64,000 nt of DNA, taken from contig NC_007626.1 of assembly GCF_000009985.1 (NCBI RefSeq), positions 4,755,789 to 4,819,788 of the forward strand, given 5' to 3'. Position numbers and translations under genes: made by a program. Origin of the DNA: Paramagnetospirillum magneticum AMB-1. GTDB taxonomy: Bacteria; Pseudomonadota; Alphaproteobacteria; Rhodospirillales; Magnetospirillaceae. Below are positions 18,094 to 26,444 of the stretch, piece after piece (the stretch's first letter is position 1; every line of letters starts with the position of its first letter). The notes under the pieces are model-generated. The model was not told the origin of the DNA. It did no database searches and saw nothing but the letters and a program-made list of their open reading frames with translations.

Positions 18094-18852
18094 ATGGGTA
18101 GCCTGCACATGCCGCCCCTCGACTACGACGCCCAGAAGACTCCGCACATCGCCGATCTGCGCTCGCCCCAGTGCCGCAATTGCGACATCGTGCGCGAGGT
18201 GGCCTTTTGCGCCGACCTCTCCCAGGACGAGGTCAAGCGGCTGGCCACGGTACGCTGCCACGCGGCGCTTCCCGCCAACTTCACGGTGTTCCGCGAGGGC
18301 GACGAGGTCGACCACGTCTATTCCATCTCCAACGGCGCGGTGAAGCTCTACAAGCTGATGCCCGACGGACGGCGCCAGATCATCGGCTTCCTGTTTTCGG
18401 GCGATCTGTTCGGACTGGGCATCGACGGCGGTTATTGCTACACCGCCGAGACCATCACGCCGACCCATCTGTGCCGCTTCACCCATCGCAAGCTGGACAG
18501 CCTGATCAGCGAGATTCCCCGTCTTGAGCGCCGCATGTTCACCATGGCGGTCAAAGACCTGGTCTCGGCCCAGGACCAGATGCTGCTGCTGGGCCGCAAG
18601 ACGGCGCGCGAGAAGGTCGCCACCTTCCTGCTGCGCCTGTCGCAGCGCTCGGCCCAGATGGGCCAGCCGTCCAGCCCGGTGGCGCTGCCCATGAGCCGCG
18701 CCGACATCGCCGACTATCTCGGCCTGACCATCGAGACGGTCAGCCGCACCTTCACCCAGCTCAAGCGCGACGGCATCATCGGCCTGCCGGCCTCGGGTCA
18801 TTGCATCCTCAATGACCCGGACGCGCTGCGCGAGCTGGCCGAAGGCACCTGA
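18094..18852 (+). CDS. fnr: FNR-type oxygen-sensing transcriptional regulator
   Basis: A 252-residue CRP/FNR-family protein. N-terminal cysteines C27, C30 and C39 (a CX2CX8C pattern) and a central C115 or C127 could bind a [4Fe-4S] cluster, as in FNR, AadR and FnrN. A cyclic-nucleotide-type domain follows, then a helix-turn-helix with ETVSR (in DYLGLTIETVSRTFTQLK), the residues that read TTGAT half-sites. It probably activates ccoNOQP through the box at 9996. ATG 18094 is preferred; TTG 18085 and ATG 18109 are alternatives. It sits directly behind ccoS. Confidence 0.93.
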   Translation: MGSLHMPPLDYDAQKTPHIADLRSPQCRNCDIVREVAFCADLSQDEVKRLATVRCHAALPANFTVFREGDEVDHVYSISNGAVKLYKLMPDGRRQIIGFLFSGDLFGLGIDGGYCYTAETITPTHLCRFTHRKLDSLISEIPRLERRMFTMAVKDLVSAQDQMLLLGRKTAREKVATFLLRLSQRSAQMGQPSSPVALPMSRADIADYLGLTIETVSRTFTQLKRDGIIGLPASGHCILNDPDALRELAEGT

Positions 18853-18897
18853 AGCCGCAACCGTCCATTACCGTCCCAAAGCGAAAGAGGCCCTCCG

Positions 18898-19722
18898 GTG
18901 AGCACCGAAGTCAGGATCAAACGCATCACCACGCGCGACATCCGCGCCCGCAAGGGGGCCGAGCCCCTGGTGGTGCTGACCGCCTATACGGCTCCCATCG
19001 CCCGTCTGCTCGACCCTATCTGCGACATCCTGCTGGTGGGTGACTCGCTGGGCATGGTGGTCTATGGCATGGAGACCACCCTGGCCGTCACCCTGGAGAT
19101 GATGATCAATCACGGCGCCGCCGTGGTGCGCTCGTCGTCCAGGGCCTGCGTGGTGGTCGACATGCCGTTCGGCAGCTATCAGGAAAGCAAGGAACAGGCG
19201 TTCCGCAACTGCGCCCGGGTGATGGCCGAGACCGGCTGTGCCGCCGTCAAGCTGGAGGGCGGGCGCGAACTGGCCGAGACCATCCGCTTCCTGACCGATC
19301 GCGGCATCCCCGTGATGGCCCATATCGGCCTCAAGCCCCAGGCCGTGCACGCCGCCGGCGGCTTCCGCGCCCAGGGCCGCATCGAGTCCGAGGCCGAGGC
19401 CATTCGCGCCGACGCCCGCGCCATCACCGAGGCCGGCGCCTTCTCCGTGGTGGTCGAGGGCACCGTCGAGCCGGTGGCTCAGGCGCTCTCCGCCGAGATC
19501 GCCATTCCCACCATCGGCATCGGCGCCTCGGCCGCCTGCGACGGCCAGGTGCTGGTCATCGACGACCTGGTGGGGCTGTTCGACGACTTCACCCCGAAAT
19601 TCGTCAAGCGCTATGCCGATCTGCGGCCGATCATCACCAAGGCGGCCGAGGATTACGCCGCCGAGGTCAAGGCCCGCACCTTCCCCGGTCCCGAACACTG
19701 CTTTGGGGTGGCGAAGAAGTGA
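18898..19722 (+). CDS. panB: 3-methyl-2-oxobutanoate hydroxymethyltransferase
   Basis: The 274-residue PanB TIM-barrel enzyme, which adds a hydroxymethyl group from methylene-THF to ketoisovalerate, the first step to pantothenate. Motifs: VVLTAYTAPIARLL, ILLVGDSLGMVVYG (metal ligand Asp), MPFGSYQ and GIGASAACDGQVLV. The start is GTG 18898. It overlaps panC by four bases. Confidence 0.97.
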   Translation: MSTEVRIKRITTRDIRARKGAEPLVVLTAYTAPIARLLDPICDILLVGDSLGMVVYGMETTLAVTLEMMINHGAAVVRSSSRACVVVDMPFGSYQESKEQAFRNCARVMAETGCAAVKLEGGRELAETIRFLTDRGIPVMAHIGLKPQAVHAAGGFRAQGRIESEAEAIRADARAITEAGAFSVVVEGTVEPVAQALSAEIAIPTIGIGASAACDGQVLVIDDLVGLFDDFTPKFVKRYADLRPIITKAAEDYAAEVKARTFPGPEHCFGVAKK

Positions 19723-20573
19723 GCACCGCCGTCCACATCGTCCGCTCCGTCGCGGCGTTGCGCGCCCAGGTCGGCGCTTGGCGCGACGAGGGTCTGTCCG
19801 TGGCGCTGGTCCCCACCATGGGGGCGCTGCACGCCGGTCACCTCTCGCTGGTCAAGCGGGGCCTGGAACTGGCCGACCGGGCCGTCGCCTCGGTGTTCGT
19901 CAACCCTACCCAGTTCGGCCCCAACGAGGACTTCGCCCGCTATCCCCGCCAGGAAGAGCTGGACGCCGCCGCCCTGAGTTCGGCCGGCTGCCACCTGCTG
20001 TTCGCCCCCGACGTGGCCGAGATGTACCCCGAAGGCTTCGCCACCACGGTCTCGGTCAGCGGCGTCTCGGACGGGCTGTGCGGCGCGGTGCGGCCCGGCC
20101 ATTTCGCCGGTGTCGCCACGGTGGTGACCAAGCTGCTGCTGCAATGCCTGCCCGACGTGGCGCTGTTCGGCGAGAAGGACTATCAGCAACTGGCGGTGAT
20201 CCGTCGCTTCGCCCGCGATCTCGACATTCCGGTCCGCATCGAGGGCGTGCCCACCCTGCGCGAGGACGACGGCTTGGCCATGTCGTCGCGCAACGCCTAT
20301 ATGACGCCCGAGCAGCGGGCCATCGCGCCCTGGCTGATCCGGGCACTGACCGGTATCGCCGATGGCCTGCGGGCCGGGGCCAAGGCCGCCGATCTCTGCC
20401 CCATGGCGGTGTCGGGCCTGCTCAAGGCCGGGTTCGATTCGGTGGATTACATCGAGGTGCGCGACGCGGCGTCGCTGGCGCCGGCCGAGATCCTGGACCG
20501 GCCCTTGCGCATCCTGGCCGCCGCCCGCCTGGGCAAGACGCGGCTGATCGACAATATCGGGGTGGAACCCTAG
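19719..20573 (+). CDS. panC: Pantothenate synthetase
   Basis: A 284-residue enzyme joining pantoate and beta-alanine using ATP. It has the nucleotidyltransferase motif MGALHAGHLSLV at about residue 30, VFVNPTQFGPNEDFARYPR, and FGEKDYQQLAVIRR. The GTG start at 19719 overlaps the panB stop (GTGA). The gene ends facing pmbA, with palindromic repeat copy B between. Confidence 0.97.
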   Translation: MSTAVHIVRSVAALRAQVGAWRDEGLSVALVPTMGALHAGHLSLVKRGLELADRAVASVFVNPTQFGPNEDFARYPRQEELDAAALSSAGCHLLFAPDVAEMYPEGFATTVSVSGVSDGLCGAVRPGHFAGVATVVTKLLLQCLPDVALFGEKDYQQLAVIRRFARDLDIPVRIEGVPTLREDDGLAMSSRNAYMTPEQRAIAPWLIRALTGIADGLRAGAKAADLCPMAVSGLLKAGFDSVDYIEVRDAASLAPAEILDRPLRILAAARLGKTRLIDNIGVEP

Positions 20574-20577
20574 ACCT

Positions 20578-20690
20578 GGGCTATCGCCCAGACCCATTTG
20601 GGGCGATGCCCCAAGCCCCCTTTTCATTCTCAAAATGAAGGGAGGTTTGGAGGCATCGCCTCCAACCGGGGACCGGGGCGGGAGCCCCGC
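20578..20690. repeat. Palindromic repeat family 1, copy B
   Basis: Nested inverted repeats between the converging panC and pmbA genes: GGGGCGATGCCCC, then AAGCCCCCTTTTCATT against its partner around an AT-rich centre, then GGAGGCATCGCCTCC and GGGGCGGGAGCCCC. Organisation matches copies A (5885) and C (50719). It probably serves as a two-way terminator. Confidence 0.75.
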
Positions 20691-20698
20691 GTGACGTC

Positions 20699-22042
20699 CT
20701 ACCGCCCCGCCACCATCAGCCCGTCGATGCGCAGGGTCGGCGAGTCGATGCCATGGCGCAGCGTCAGATCATTGGCCGGGGTAAGGTTGAGGAACATCTC
20801 CTTGAGATTGCCCGCCACCGTCACTTCGTTGACGGCGAAGGCCAACTCGCCTCCCTTGATCCAGAAGCCCGAGGCCCCGCGCGAGTAATCGCCGGTGACG
20901 CCGTTGACCCCCTGGCCCGACAGATCAGTGATGTAGAAGCCTTCGGAGATGTCGTGGATCATCTCGGACGGCGTGATGTGGCCGGCTTCCAGATAGAAAT
21001 TGCTGGCCGAGGGCGAGGGTGGCGACGAGGTACCCCGGCTGGCATGGCCGGTGGACCGCATCCCCAGCTGCCGGGCCGAGCGCAGGTCCAGCAGCCAAGT
21101 GGTGAGCACGCCGTCCTCGACGATGGCGCGGGGCTGGGTGGCGATGCCCTCGCCGTCGCAGGGGCGCGAGCGCAGGCCGCGGCGGCGGTGGGGATCATCC
21201 ATGATGCGGATGCCGCGGGGGAAGATGGCCTGACCCAGCTTGTCCTTGAGGAAGCTGGTGCCGCGTGCCACCCCCGAGCCATTGATGGCACCCGCCAAGC
21301 TGGACACCAGGCCACGCGCCACCCGCGGGTCGAAGATCACCGGCACCTGCTTGGTGGCCACCTTGCGGGCGCCCAGGCGATGAACGGCGCGGCGCCCGGC
21401 CTCGTGGCCGATCTCCTCCGGCGCACGCAGATCGGCCAGGAACACCGCCGAGGAATAATCGTAGTCGCGCTCCATGCCCTGCGCATTGGTGCCGGCCAGC
21501 ACCGATACCGACAGCGACGACGAGGTCACCGAATAGGCATGGGAAAAGCCATTGGAGGCGACGATGGCCACGCCCGACCGCCCCCAGCCCGCCTCGGCGC
21601 CCTCGGAATTGGTGACGCCGTTCACGGAACGGGCAGCGTCCTCGGCACTGCGGACCATGTCGATCAACTGTTCCGCCGAGGGCTCGTGCGGGTCACAGAC
21701 ATCCAGATCGGGAAAGGACGTGGCCAGTTCACCGGGCTCGGCCAAGCCGCAATAGGGGTCCTCGGGGATCGAGCGGGCCATGGCCACGGCGCGCTCCACC
21801 AATTGGCCCAGGGCCGCCTTGGAACGGTCCGACGAGGACACGAAGGCCTGATGCTTGCCGATCAGCACGCGCAGCCCCACGTCGCCGGATTCGGCCCGCT
21901 CCAGGCGCTCCAGCGCGCCCAGGCGCATGCCCACGGACAGCGAGGCGGAATCGATCAGCACCGCGTCGGCGGCTTCGGCGCCGGCCTTGCGGGCATCGGC
22001 GACCAGATCACTCAGCAGATCGAGGGGCAAAATCCCGGGCAT
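20699..22042 (-). CDS. pmbA: Metalloprotease PmbA/TldE
   Basis: A 447-residue member of the TldD/PmbA family. It starts with LLSDLVADARKAGAEAADAV and carries the GDVGLRVLIGKHQAFVSSSD segment, RGTSFLKDKLGQAIF and the C-terminal DYSRGASGFWIKGGELAFAVNEVT signature. It lacks the HExxxH zinc site of TldD, as expected for the E subunit. TldD/E degrades unfolded peptides and matures modified peptides such as microcin B17. tldD is not in this window. Last gene of the yggT-folD-nnrU-pmbA run. Confidence 0.94.
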   Translation of the reverse strand: MPGILPLDLLSDLVADARKAGAEAADAVLIDSASLSVGMRLGALERLERAESGDVGLRVLIGKHQAFVSSSDRSKAALGQLVERAVAMARSIPEDPYCGLAEPGELATSFPDLDVCDPHEPSAEQLIDMVRSAEDAARSVNGVTNSEGAEAGWGRSGVAIVASNGFSHAYSVTSSSLSVSVLAGTNAQGMERDYDYSSAVFLADLRAPEEIGHEAGRRAVHRLGARKVATKQVPVIFDPRVARGLVSSLAGAINGSGVARGTSFLKDKLGQAIFPRGIRIMDDPHRRRGLRSRPCDGEGIATQPRAIVEDGVLTTWLLDLRSARQLGMRSTGHASRGTSSPPSPSASNFYLEAGHITPSEMIHDISEGFYITDLSGQGVNGVTGDYSRGASGFWIKGGELAFAVNEVTVAGNLKEMFLNLTPANDLTLRHGIDSPTLRIDGLMVAGR

Positions 22043-22105
22043 GGCGGCGGCTCCAACAGGGGAGCGTTCAGGCTGCCCCGATTCGCGGCCGCCGTAAAGG
22101 GGGGA

Positions 22106-22777
22106 TCACGGCAGGGGGCTCAGTCCGATCACCATGGGGTGCAGCCACAGCAGCACGGGATAGAGGGCCAACCCGCCGCAGATGCGCGCCCAGCCCAGTT
22201 CAGCCAGCAGGGCGCGGGGCTCGAACACCGCCCGTTCCGCCATCTCGCGCCAGTGCCGGTCGCCCAGGGACTTGCGGCGCTTGGCGTCGAGAATGCGCGG
22301 CCCCACCAGGCACAGCAGCAGCAGCGGCACGAACAGCAGCAGCCCGGCCAGATGGCCGTTGGGCAGGATATGGGCGGCGCTCCACAGACCCAGGCCCCAG
22401 ATGATGGGATGACGGGTCAGGCGCACGATACCCGGCCGCGCCGGGTCATAGCCCGCCCCTCCCGGGCCGATGGAGAAGGGATTCTTCTGGGACAGGCCCA
22501 GCATCCAGAACAGGCAGGCCACCGGCATGACCAGCGGCGGCACCCAGCGCATCCAGGGCTGTTGCTCCCACACCACCACGGTGGGGGAATTCAGCGCGGC
22601 GGCGATTACCCAGACCAGCAGGATTGTGGAGACCACGGAATAGCCGGCATAGAAGCCCGCCTTGCCATAGCGGGCCTCGATGGGGCCGCGCAGCGGCTTC
22701 CAGTTGGACAGCGAATGCGCCCCCAGGAACGCCGCCACCGACAAAACCAGATGGCCGACGCCGCCGGTGAAAGTCAT
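22106..22777 (-). CDS. NnrU family membrane protein
   Basis: A 223-residue protein with six or so hydrophobic segments and the NnrU signature (LTRHPIIWGLGLWSAAHILPNG, about residues 117-138). NnrU was found near denitrification regulators; related proteins are methyltransferase-like or isomerase membrane proteins, and the function is unproven. ATG 22777 begins MTFTGGVGHLVLSVAAFLGAH; a longer reading upstream is basic and unlikely. It lies 74 bases downstream of folD. Confidence 0.85.
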   Translation of the reverse strand: MTFTGGVGHLVLSVAAFLGAHSLSNWKPLRGPIEARYGKAGFYAGYSVVSTILLVWVIAAALNSPTVVVWEQQPWMRWVPPLVMPVACLFWMLGLSQKNPFSIGPGGAGYDPARPGIVRLTRHPIIWGLGLWSAAHILPNGHLAGLLLFVPLLLLCLVGPRILDAKRRKSLGDRHWREMAERAVFEPRALLAELGWARICGGLALYPVLLWLHPMVIGLSPLP

Positions 22778-22851
22778 TGCCGGCCCACCCTCGCCGAACA
22801 CTCGCCGCCGCGATGGCCGGCGAGCACGATTCGAAGGGGTCGAATCATGCT

Positions 22852-23739
22852 CTAGAACTCCACCTCGGGCAGTTTGTGCAGGCGGGCACAAGCCACCAGG
22901 GTGTTGCGAAGCAGGCAGGCGATGGTCATGGGACCGACGCCGCCGGGCACCGGCGTGATGGCCCCCGCCACCTTGACCGCCGAGGCGAAGTCCACGTCGC
23001 CCACCAGCTTCTTGGTGCCGTCGGGCAGCTCGATGCGGTTGATGCCCACATCGATGACCGTGGCGCCCGGCTTAATCCAGTCGCCCTTGATCATCTCCGG
23101 CCGCCCCACCGCGGCGATGACGATGTCGGCGCGACGCACCACGCCGGGCAGGTCCTTGGTCTGGGAATGGGCGACGGTGACCGTGCAGCTTTCCTTGATC
23201 AGCAATTGGGCCATGGGCTTGCCGACGATGTTGGAGCGGCCGATGACCACGGCGTCCAGGCCCCCCAGCTTGCCCAGCGTGTCCTTGAGCAGCAGCAGCG
23301 AGCCCAGCGGCGTGCAGGGCACCAGCGCATCGCCGCCGGCGGCCAGACGGCCCACATTGACGGGATGGAAGCCGTCCACGTCCTTGGCCGGGTCGATGGC
23401 CTCGATCACCTTCTGGGTATCGATGTGCTTGGGCACCGGCAACTGCACCAGGATGCCGTGCACCTCGGGGTCCTTATTCAGGCTCTCGATCAGCAGCAGC
23501 AGTGCGTCCTCGGGGGTGTCGGCGGGCAGCTTGTGCTCGAACGAGCGCATGCCGGTCTCGACGGTGCGCTTGCCCTTGGTGCGCACATAGACCTGGCTGG
23601 CCGGGTCCTCGCCCACCAGCACCACCGCCAAGCCGGGGGTGATGTGATGGGCCGCCTTCATCTCGGCCACGCGGGCCGTGATGGTCTCGCGCAGTTTGGC
23701 GGAAAACAGGTTGCCGTCGATCAGCTTCGCGTCAGTCAT
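22852..23739 (-). CDS. folD: Bifunctional methylene-THF dehydrogenase/cyclohydrolase
   Basis: The 295-residue FolD enzyme, interconverting 5,10-methylene-THF and 10-formyl-THF. It contains VGEDPASQVYVRTKGKR, QLPVPKHID, GRSNIVGKPMAQLL and PGGVGPMTIACLLRNT, all family signatures. It overlaps the upstream DUF167 gene by eight bases, so the two are probably translated together. Confidence 0.97.
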   Translation of the reverse strand: MTDAKLIDGNLFSAKLRETITARVAEMKAAHHITPGLAVVLVGEDPASQVYVRTKGKRTVETGMRSFEHKLPADTPEDALLLLIESLNKDPEVHGILVQLPVPKHIDTQKVIEAIDPAKDVDGFHPVNVGRLAAGGDALVPCTPLGSLLLLKDTLGKLGGLDAVVIGRSNIVGKPMAQLLIKESCTVTVAHSQTKDLPGVVRRADIVIAAVGRPEMIKGDWIKPGATVIDVGINRIELPDGTKKLVGDVDFASAVKVAGAITPVPGGVGPMTIACLLRNTLVACARLHKLPEVEF

Positions 23740-24058
23740 GGTTGCTTGCCATCCACTCGTCGAGGCGATGCCGCAAATCCTCGGTCTCGCCGGAAATCAA
23801 GATCACCTTGCGCCGGTCGGTGGCGCCCAGGACGATATCCATGTCGGACTTGGGGATTTTCCAAGCCTTGGACAAAAGCTTCAGCAGCGCCGCGTTGGCC
23901 TTGCCGTCCTCCGGCACCGCCGTCACCTGCGCCTTCAACACCACCGCCCCGTCCGCCTCGGCCGCCGGGCCGTTGATCCGGTCGCGGGACGCCTTGGGGG
24001 TGAGCCGGACAGCCACCTTCAGCCCGCCGGCACAGGGGGCGAAGGGCGAAGCGCTCAT
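23732..24058 (-). CDS. yggU: DUF167 (YggU) family protein
   Basis: A 108-residue cytoplasmic protein with the DUF167 core: LKVAVRLTPKASRDRINGP, VTAVPEDGKANAALLKLLSKAW and GATDRRKVILISG. Biochemical function is unknown. It is coupled to yggT upstream (four-base overlap) and folD downstream, the usual alphaproteobacterial order. Confidence 0.93.
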   Translation of the reverse strand: MSASPFAPCAGGLKVAVRLTPKASRDRINGPAAEADGAVVLKAQVTAVPEDGKANAALLKLLSKAWKIPKSDMDIVLGATDRRKVILISGETEDLRHRLDEWMASNHD

Positions 24059-24360
24059 GACATCATGACGAGCCTGAGCGCCTTGCCCAGCAGCATCTCC
24101 ACGAACAGGATGATCAGCCAGAGCACGATGGGTGAAAGATCCACCGACCCGAGGTCGGGCATCATCCGGCGGATCGGCCGCAGGGCCGGCTCGGTCAGGC
24201 GATAGATGACGTCCAGAATGGTCCGCACCGTGGAATTGTAGGTGTTGATCACCCCGAAGGCGACCAGCCAACTGGCGATCACCGATGCGATCACGATGTA
24301 CATGTACAGATCGAGGGCGATGAGGATCACCCTGATCAGCGGTTCCAGAATGAAGTCCAT
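24055..24360 (-). CDS. yggT: YggT family membrane protein
   Basis: A 101-residue protein with two membrane helices and the YggT pattern: VIASWLVAFGVINTYNSTVRTI, then YRLTEPALRPIRRMMPDLGSVDLSPIV. YggT proteins are linked to osmotic-shock tolerance and, in plants, to cytochrome b6 biogenesis. Start taken at ATG 24360 (MDFILEPLIRVILIAL); ATG 24381 is possible. First gene of the minus-strand run through pmbA. Confidence 0.92.
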   Translation of the reverse strand: MDFILEPLIRVILIALDLYMYIVIASVIASWLVAFGVINTYNSTVRTILDVIYRLTEPALRPIRRMMPDLGSVDLSPIVLWLIILFVEMLLGKALRLVMMS

Positions 24361-24473
24361 CGGCGGCACCTGTGAGGGCATTTCGAATCGCGCCCAAACC
24401 TATCCTCGGCGGCCTTGCCGCGCAAGGCTGCCGATGCCATCTTTGAAGGCACCTAATCCAGGGAGGGATGGTA

Positions 24474-25340
24474 ATGGACGACGACGTCAAGAGTCTCAGC
24501 CCCAAGATCGACATGACCCGGCGCGGCTTCGTGTCGGCGGCCGTGCTGGCCACCGGCTACGCCCTGGCGGTCAGCCCGGCCAGTGCCGGGGCCATCACCA
24601 CCGATTCCCAGGGGCTTTCCGCCGGGGCGGTGATGATCCCCACCCCAGGCGGTCATCCGCTGCCGGCCTATGCCGCCATGCCGGCGGGCAAGGGTCCCTT
24701 CCCCATCATCTTGGTGATTCAGGAGATCTTCGGCGTCCACGAGCATATCCGCGACGTCTGCCGCCGTTTTGCCAAGCTGGGCTATCTGGCCGTCGCGCCC
24801 GAGCTTTATTTCCGCCAGGGCGATCCCGCCGTGCTGACCGATATCCCCACCATCTTGTCGACCATTGTCGCCAAGGTGCCCGATTCCCAGGTGCTGTCCG
24901 ATCTGGATGCCGCCGCCGCCTGGGCGGCAGCCAATGGCGGCGACGGCGACCGGCTGGGAGTCACCGGATTTTGCTGGGGCGGCCGTGCCGTCTGGCTGTA
25001 TTCCGCCCATAATCCCAAACTGAAGGCGGCGGTGGCCTGGTACGGCAAGCTGGTAGGCGCCCCGTCCGCCGAAACGCCGAAGCATCCCGTCGACATCGCC
25101 GCCGATCTGCATGCGCCGGTGCTGGGCCTTTACGGCGGCGCCGATCAGGGCATTCCGCTCGATTCTATCGAGAAGATGAAGGCGGCGACCAAGCCGGCGC
25201 GGGTCAAGGTGGAGTTCGTGGTCTATCCCGACACGCCCCACGCCTTCCATGCCGATTACCGCCCCTCGTACCGCGAGGGACCGGCCAAGGACGGCTGGGC
25301 CAAGGCTCTGGCCTGGTTCAAGACCAACGGCGTGGGCTGA
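24474..25340 (+). CDS. Dienelactone hydrolase family protein, Tat-exported
   Basis: A 288-residue alpha/beta hydrolase. The N-terminus carries a twin-arginine signal (MTRRGFVSAAVLATGYALA) ending near SPASAGA, so the enzyme should act in the periplasm. The nucleophile cysteine is in GFCWGG, with the histidine in YPDTPHAFHAD, as in carboxymethylenebutenolidase. The true substrate is unknown; no aromatic-degradation genes are nearby. GGGAGG precedes both ATG 24468 and ATG 24474. Confidence 0.88.
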   Translation: MDDDVKSLSPKIDMTRRGFVSAAVLATGYALAVSPASAGAITTDSQGLSAGAVMIPTPGGHPLPAYAAMPAGKGPFPIILVIQEIFGVHEHIRDVCRRFAKLGYLAVAPELYFRQGDPAVLTDIPTILSTIVAKVPDSQVLSDLDAAAAWAAANGGDGDRLGVTGFCWGGRAVWLYSAHNPKLKAAVAWYGKLVGAPSAETPKHPVDIAADLHAPVLGLYGGADQGIPLDSIEKMKAATKPARVKVEFVVYPDTPHAFHADYRPSYREGPAKDGWAKALAWFKTNGVG

Positions 25341-25345
25341 CCGGG

Positions 25346-25795
25346 TTAACCCTGCTCGCCCACGGGGCGCGTCAGGGTCCGCAACGTCGCTTCCAACCCC
25401 GTGGCCAGGGCTTCCTGCGCCTCGGGGGATTGGGCGGCGATGGCGGCAGCGATGGCGCCCAGAGGATCGCCCTGCAGTAATTCATGGCCCGACGAGGTCA
25501 GCTCCAGCCGGTTGCGGCGGCGATCGCCCAGTTCGGGCAGGCGCTCGACCAGACCCTTGCGGACCAGGGCGGCCACAGTCTGGCTGGCGGTGCCGCTGGT
25601 GGTGGCGTGGTAATGGGCGAAGGCGGTGACGGTACGAGCCTCGGGCACCGCCTCGGCCAGATAGCGCAGGGCGCTCCACTGGGCCGGATTCAGCCCCCCG
25701 ACAAACGCCGCCCCGTTGGCCAGCCGCAGAATCTGCGCCATGGCCTCGGCTGCGACCCGGGCTGAAAATCGAAACCTAGCGTTACCATCCATCAT
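25346..25795 (-). CDS. MarR family transcriptional regulator
   Basis: A 149-residue winged-helix protein. LNPAQWSALRYLAEA leads into the recognition region (TSGTASQTVAALVRKGLVERLPELGDRRRNRLELTSSG, where DRR is the wing arginine motif). MarR proteins usually repress nearby genes and respond to small aromatic ligands. It converges with the dienelactone hydrolase gene. A short inverted repeat (TCGCAC/GTGCGA, 25805-25824) just upstream could be its operator. Confidence 0.88.
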   Translation of the reverse strand: MMDGNARFRFSARVAAEAMAQILRLANGAAFVGGLNPAQWSALRYLAEAVPEARTVTAFAHYHATTSGTASQTVAALVRKGLVERLPELGDRRRNRLELTSSGHELLQGDPLGAIAAAIAAQSPEAQEALATGLEATLRTLTRPVGEQG

Positions 25796-25804
25796 ATTTC
25801 ATCA

Positions 25805-25824
25805 TCGCACGGGGATTTGTGCGA
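25805..25824. promoter_or_regulatory. Small inverted repeat before the marR-type gene
   Basis: TCGCAC and GTGCGA flank an 8-base loop in the 46-base gap between the phosphatase and MarR genes. It could be a weak terminator of the phosphatase or a MarR operator. Support is sequence symmetry only. Confidence 0.4.
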
Positions 25825-25841
25825 CGCAACGGACCGCGAGC

Positions 25842-26435
25842 CTATTCGCTGCCAATCCGCTCGATACAGCCTTTTGACATAAGGAATAATACGTCCTGGG
25901 GCGAATCGCCGCGCATGGCCAGATCGGGGTCGAGCCGCGAGTAAAGCCCGCGCAGCACCCGTCCGGCGATGCCGTGGCTGACCGCGATCACCTTGTCGCC
26001 GGGCGCCAGATCCGCCAGCCAGTGGGCCAGCCGGCTGGCCACGTCGTGATGGCTTTCGCCGCCGGGACAGCGGAACACCCAGTGGTCCAGTCCCTCGCCC
26101 TCCAGCATGCCGGGATGGCGCGCCGCCAGTTCGGCCTTGGGCAGGCCCGACCACTGGCCGGTATGAACCTCGCGCAGGCGATCATCAAAAGTGATGGAGC
26201 GGAAATCCAGCTCGGCGACTTCGCACAGGATTCCGGTGGTCTGGGCGCAGCGGCCCAGCGGGCTGGACACCACCCGCCAGCCCCCGGCATCGCCCAGCAT
26301 CTGGCGCAGCTTGCGGCCATAGGCCCGCGCCTGGGCCGCGCCCTTGGGGGTCAGCGGCGAATCGCCGTGACCCTGGACGCGGCCCTCGCGGTTCCAGACA
26401 GTCTCGCCGTGGCGGACCAGGATGACGGTCGGCAC
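25842..26435 (-). CDS. Histidine phosphatase (phosphoglycerate mutase-like)
   Basis: A 197-residue branch-1 histidine phosphatase. The catalytic RHG motif is in ILVRHGETVWNREGRVQGHGDSPLTPKG, and the second histidine is in VIAVSHGIAGRVLRG. It could be a phosphoglycerate mutase homologue (GpmB type), a cobalamin-pathway phosphatase or a general phosphatase; the sequence alone does not decide. GTG start at 26435, nine bases after the pheT stop, so it is likely cotranscribed with pheST. Confidence 0.88.
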   Translation of the reverse strand: MPTVILVRHGETVWNREGRVQGHGDSPLTPKGAAQARAYGRKLRQMLGDAGGWRVVSSPLGRCAQTTGILCEVAELDFRSITFDDRLREVHTGQWSGLPKAELAARHPGMLEGEGLDHWVFRCPGGESHHDVASRLAHWLADLAPGDKVIAVSHGIAGRVLRGLYSRLDPDLAMRGDSPQDVLFLMSKGCIERIGSE

Positions 26436-26444
26436 GGCCTGGGA

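Noticed and set aside
20753..22855. A 700-codon plus-strand frame opposite pmbA and nnrU
   Set aside because: No start with a ribosome site and no recognisable domain; the minus-strand genes are clear.
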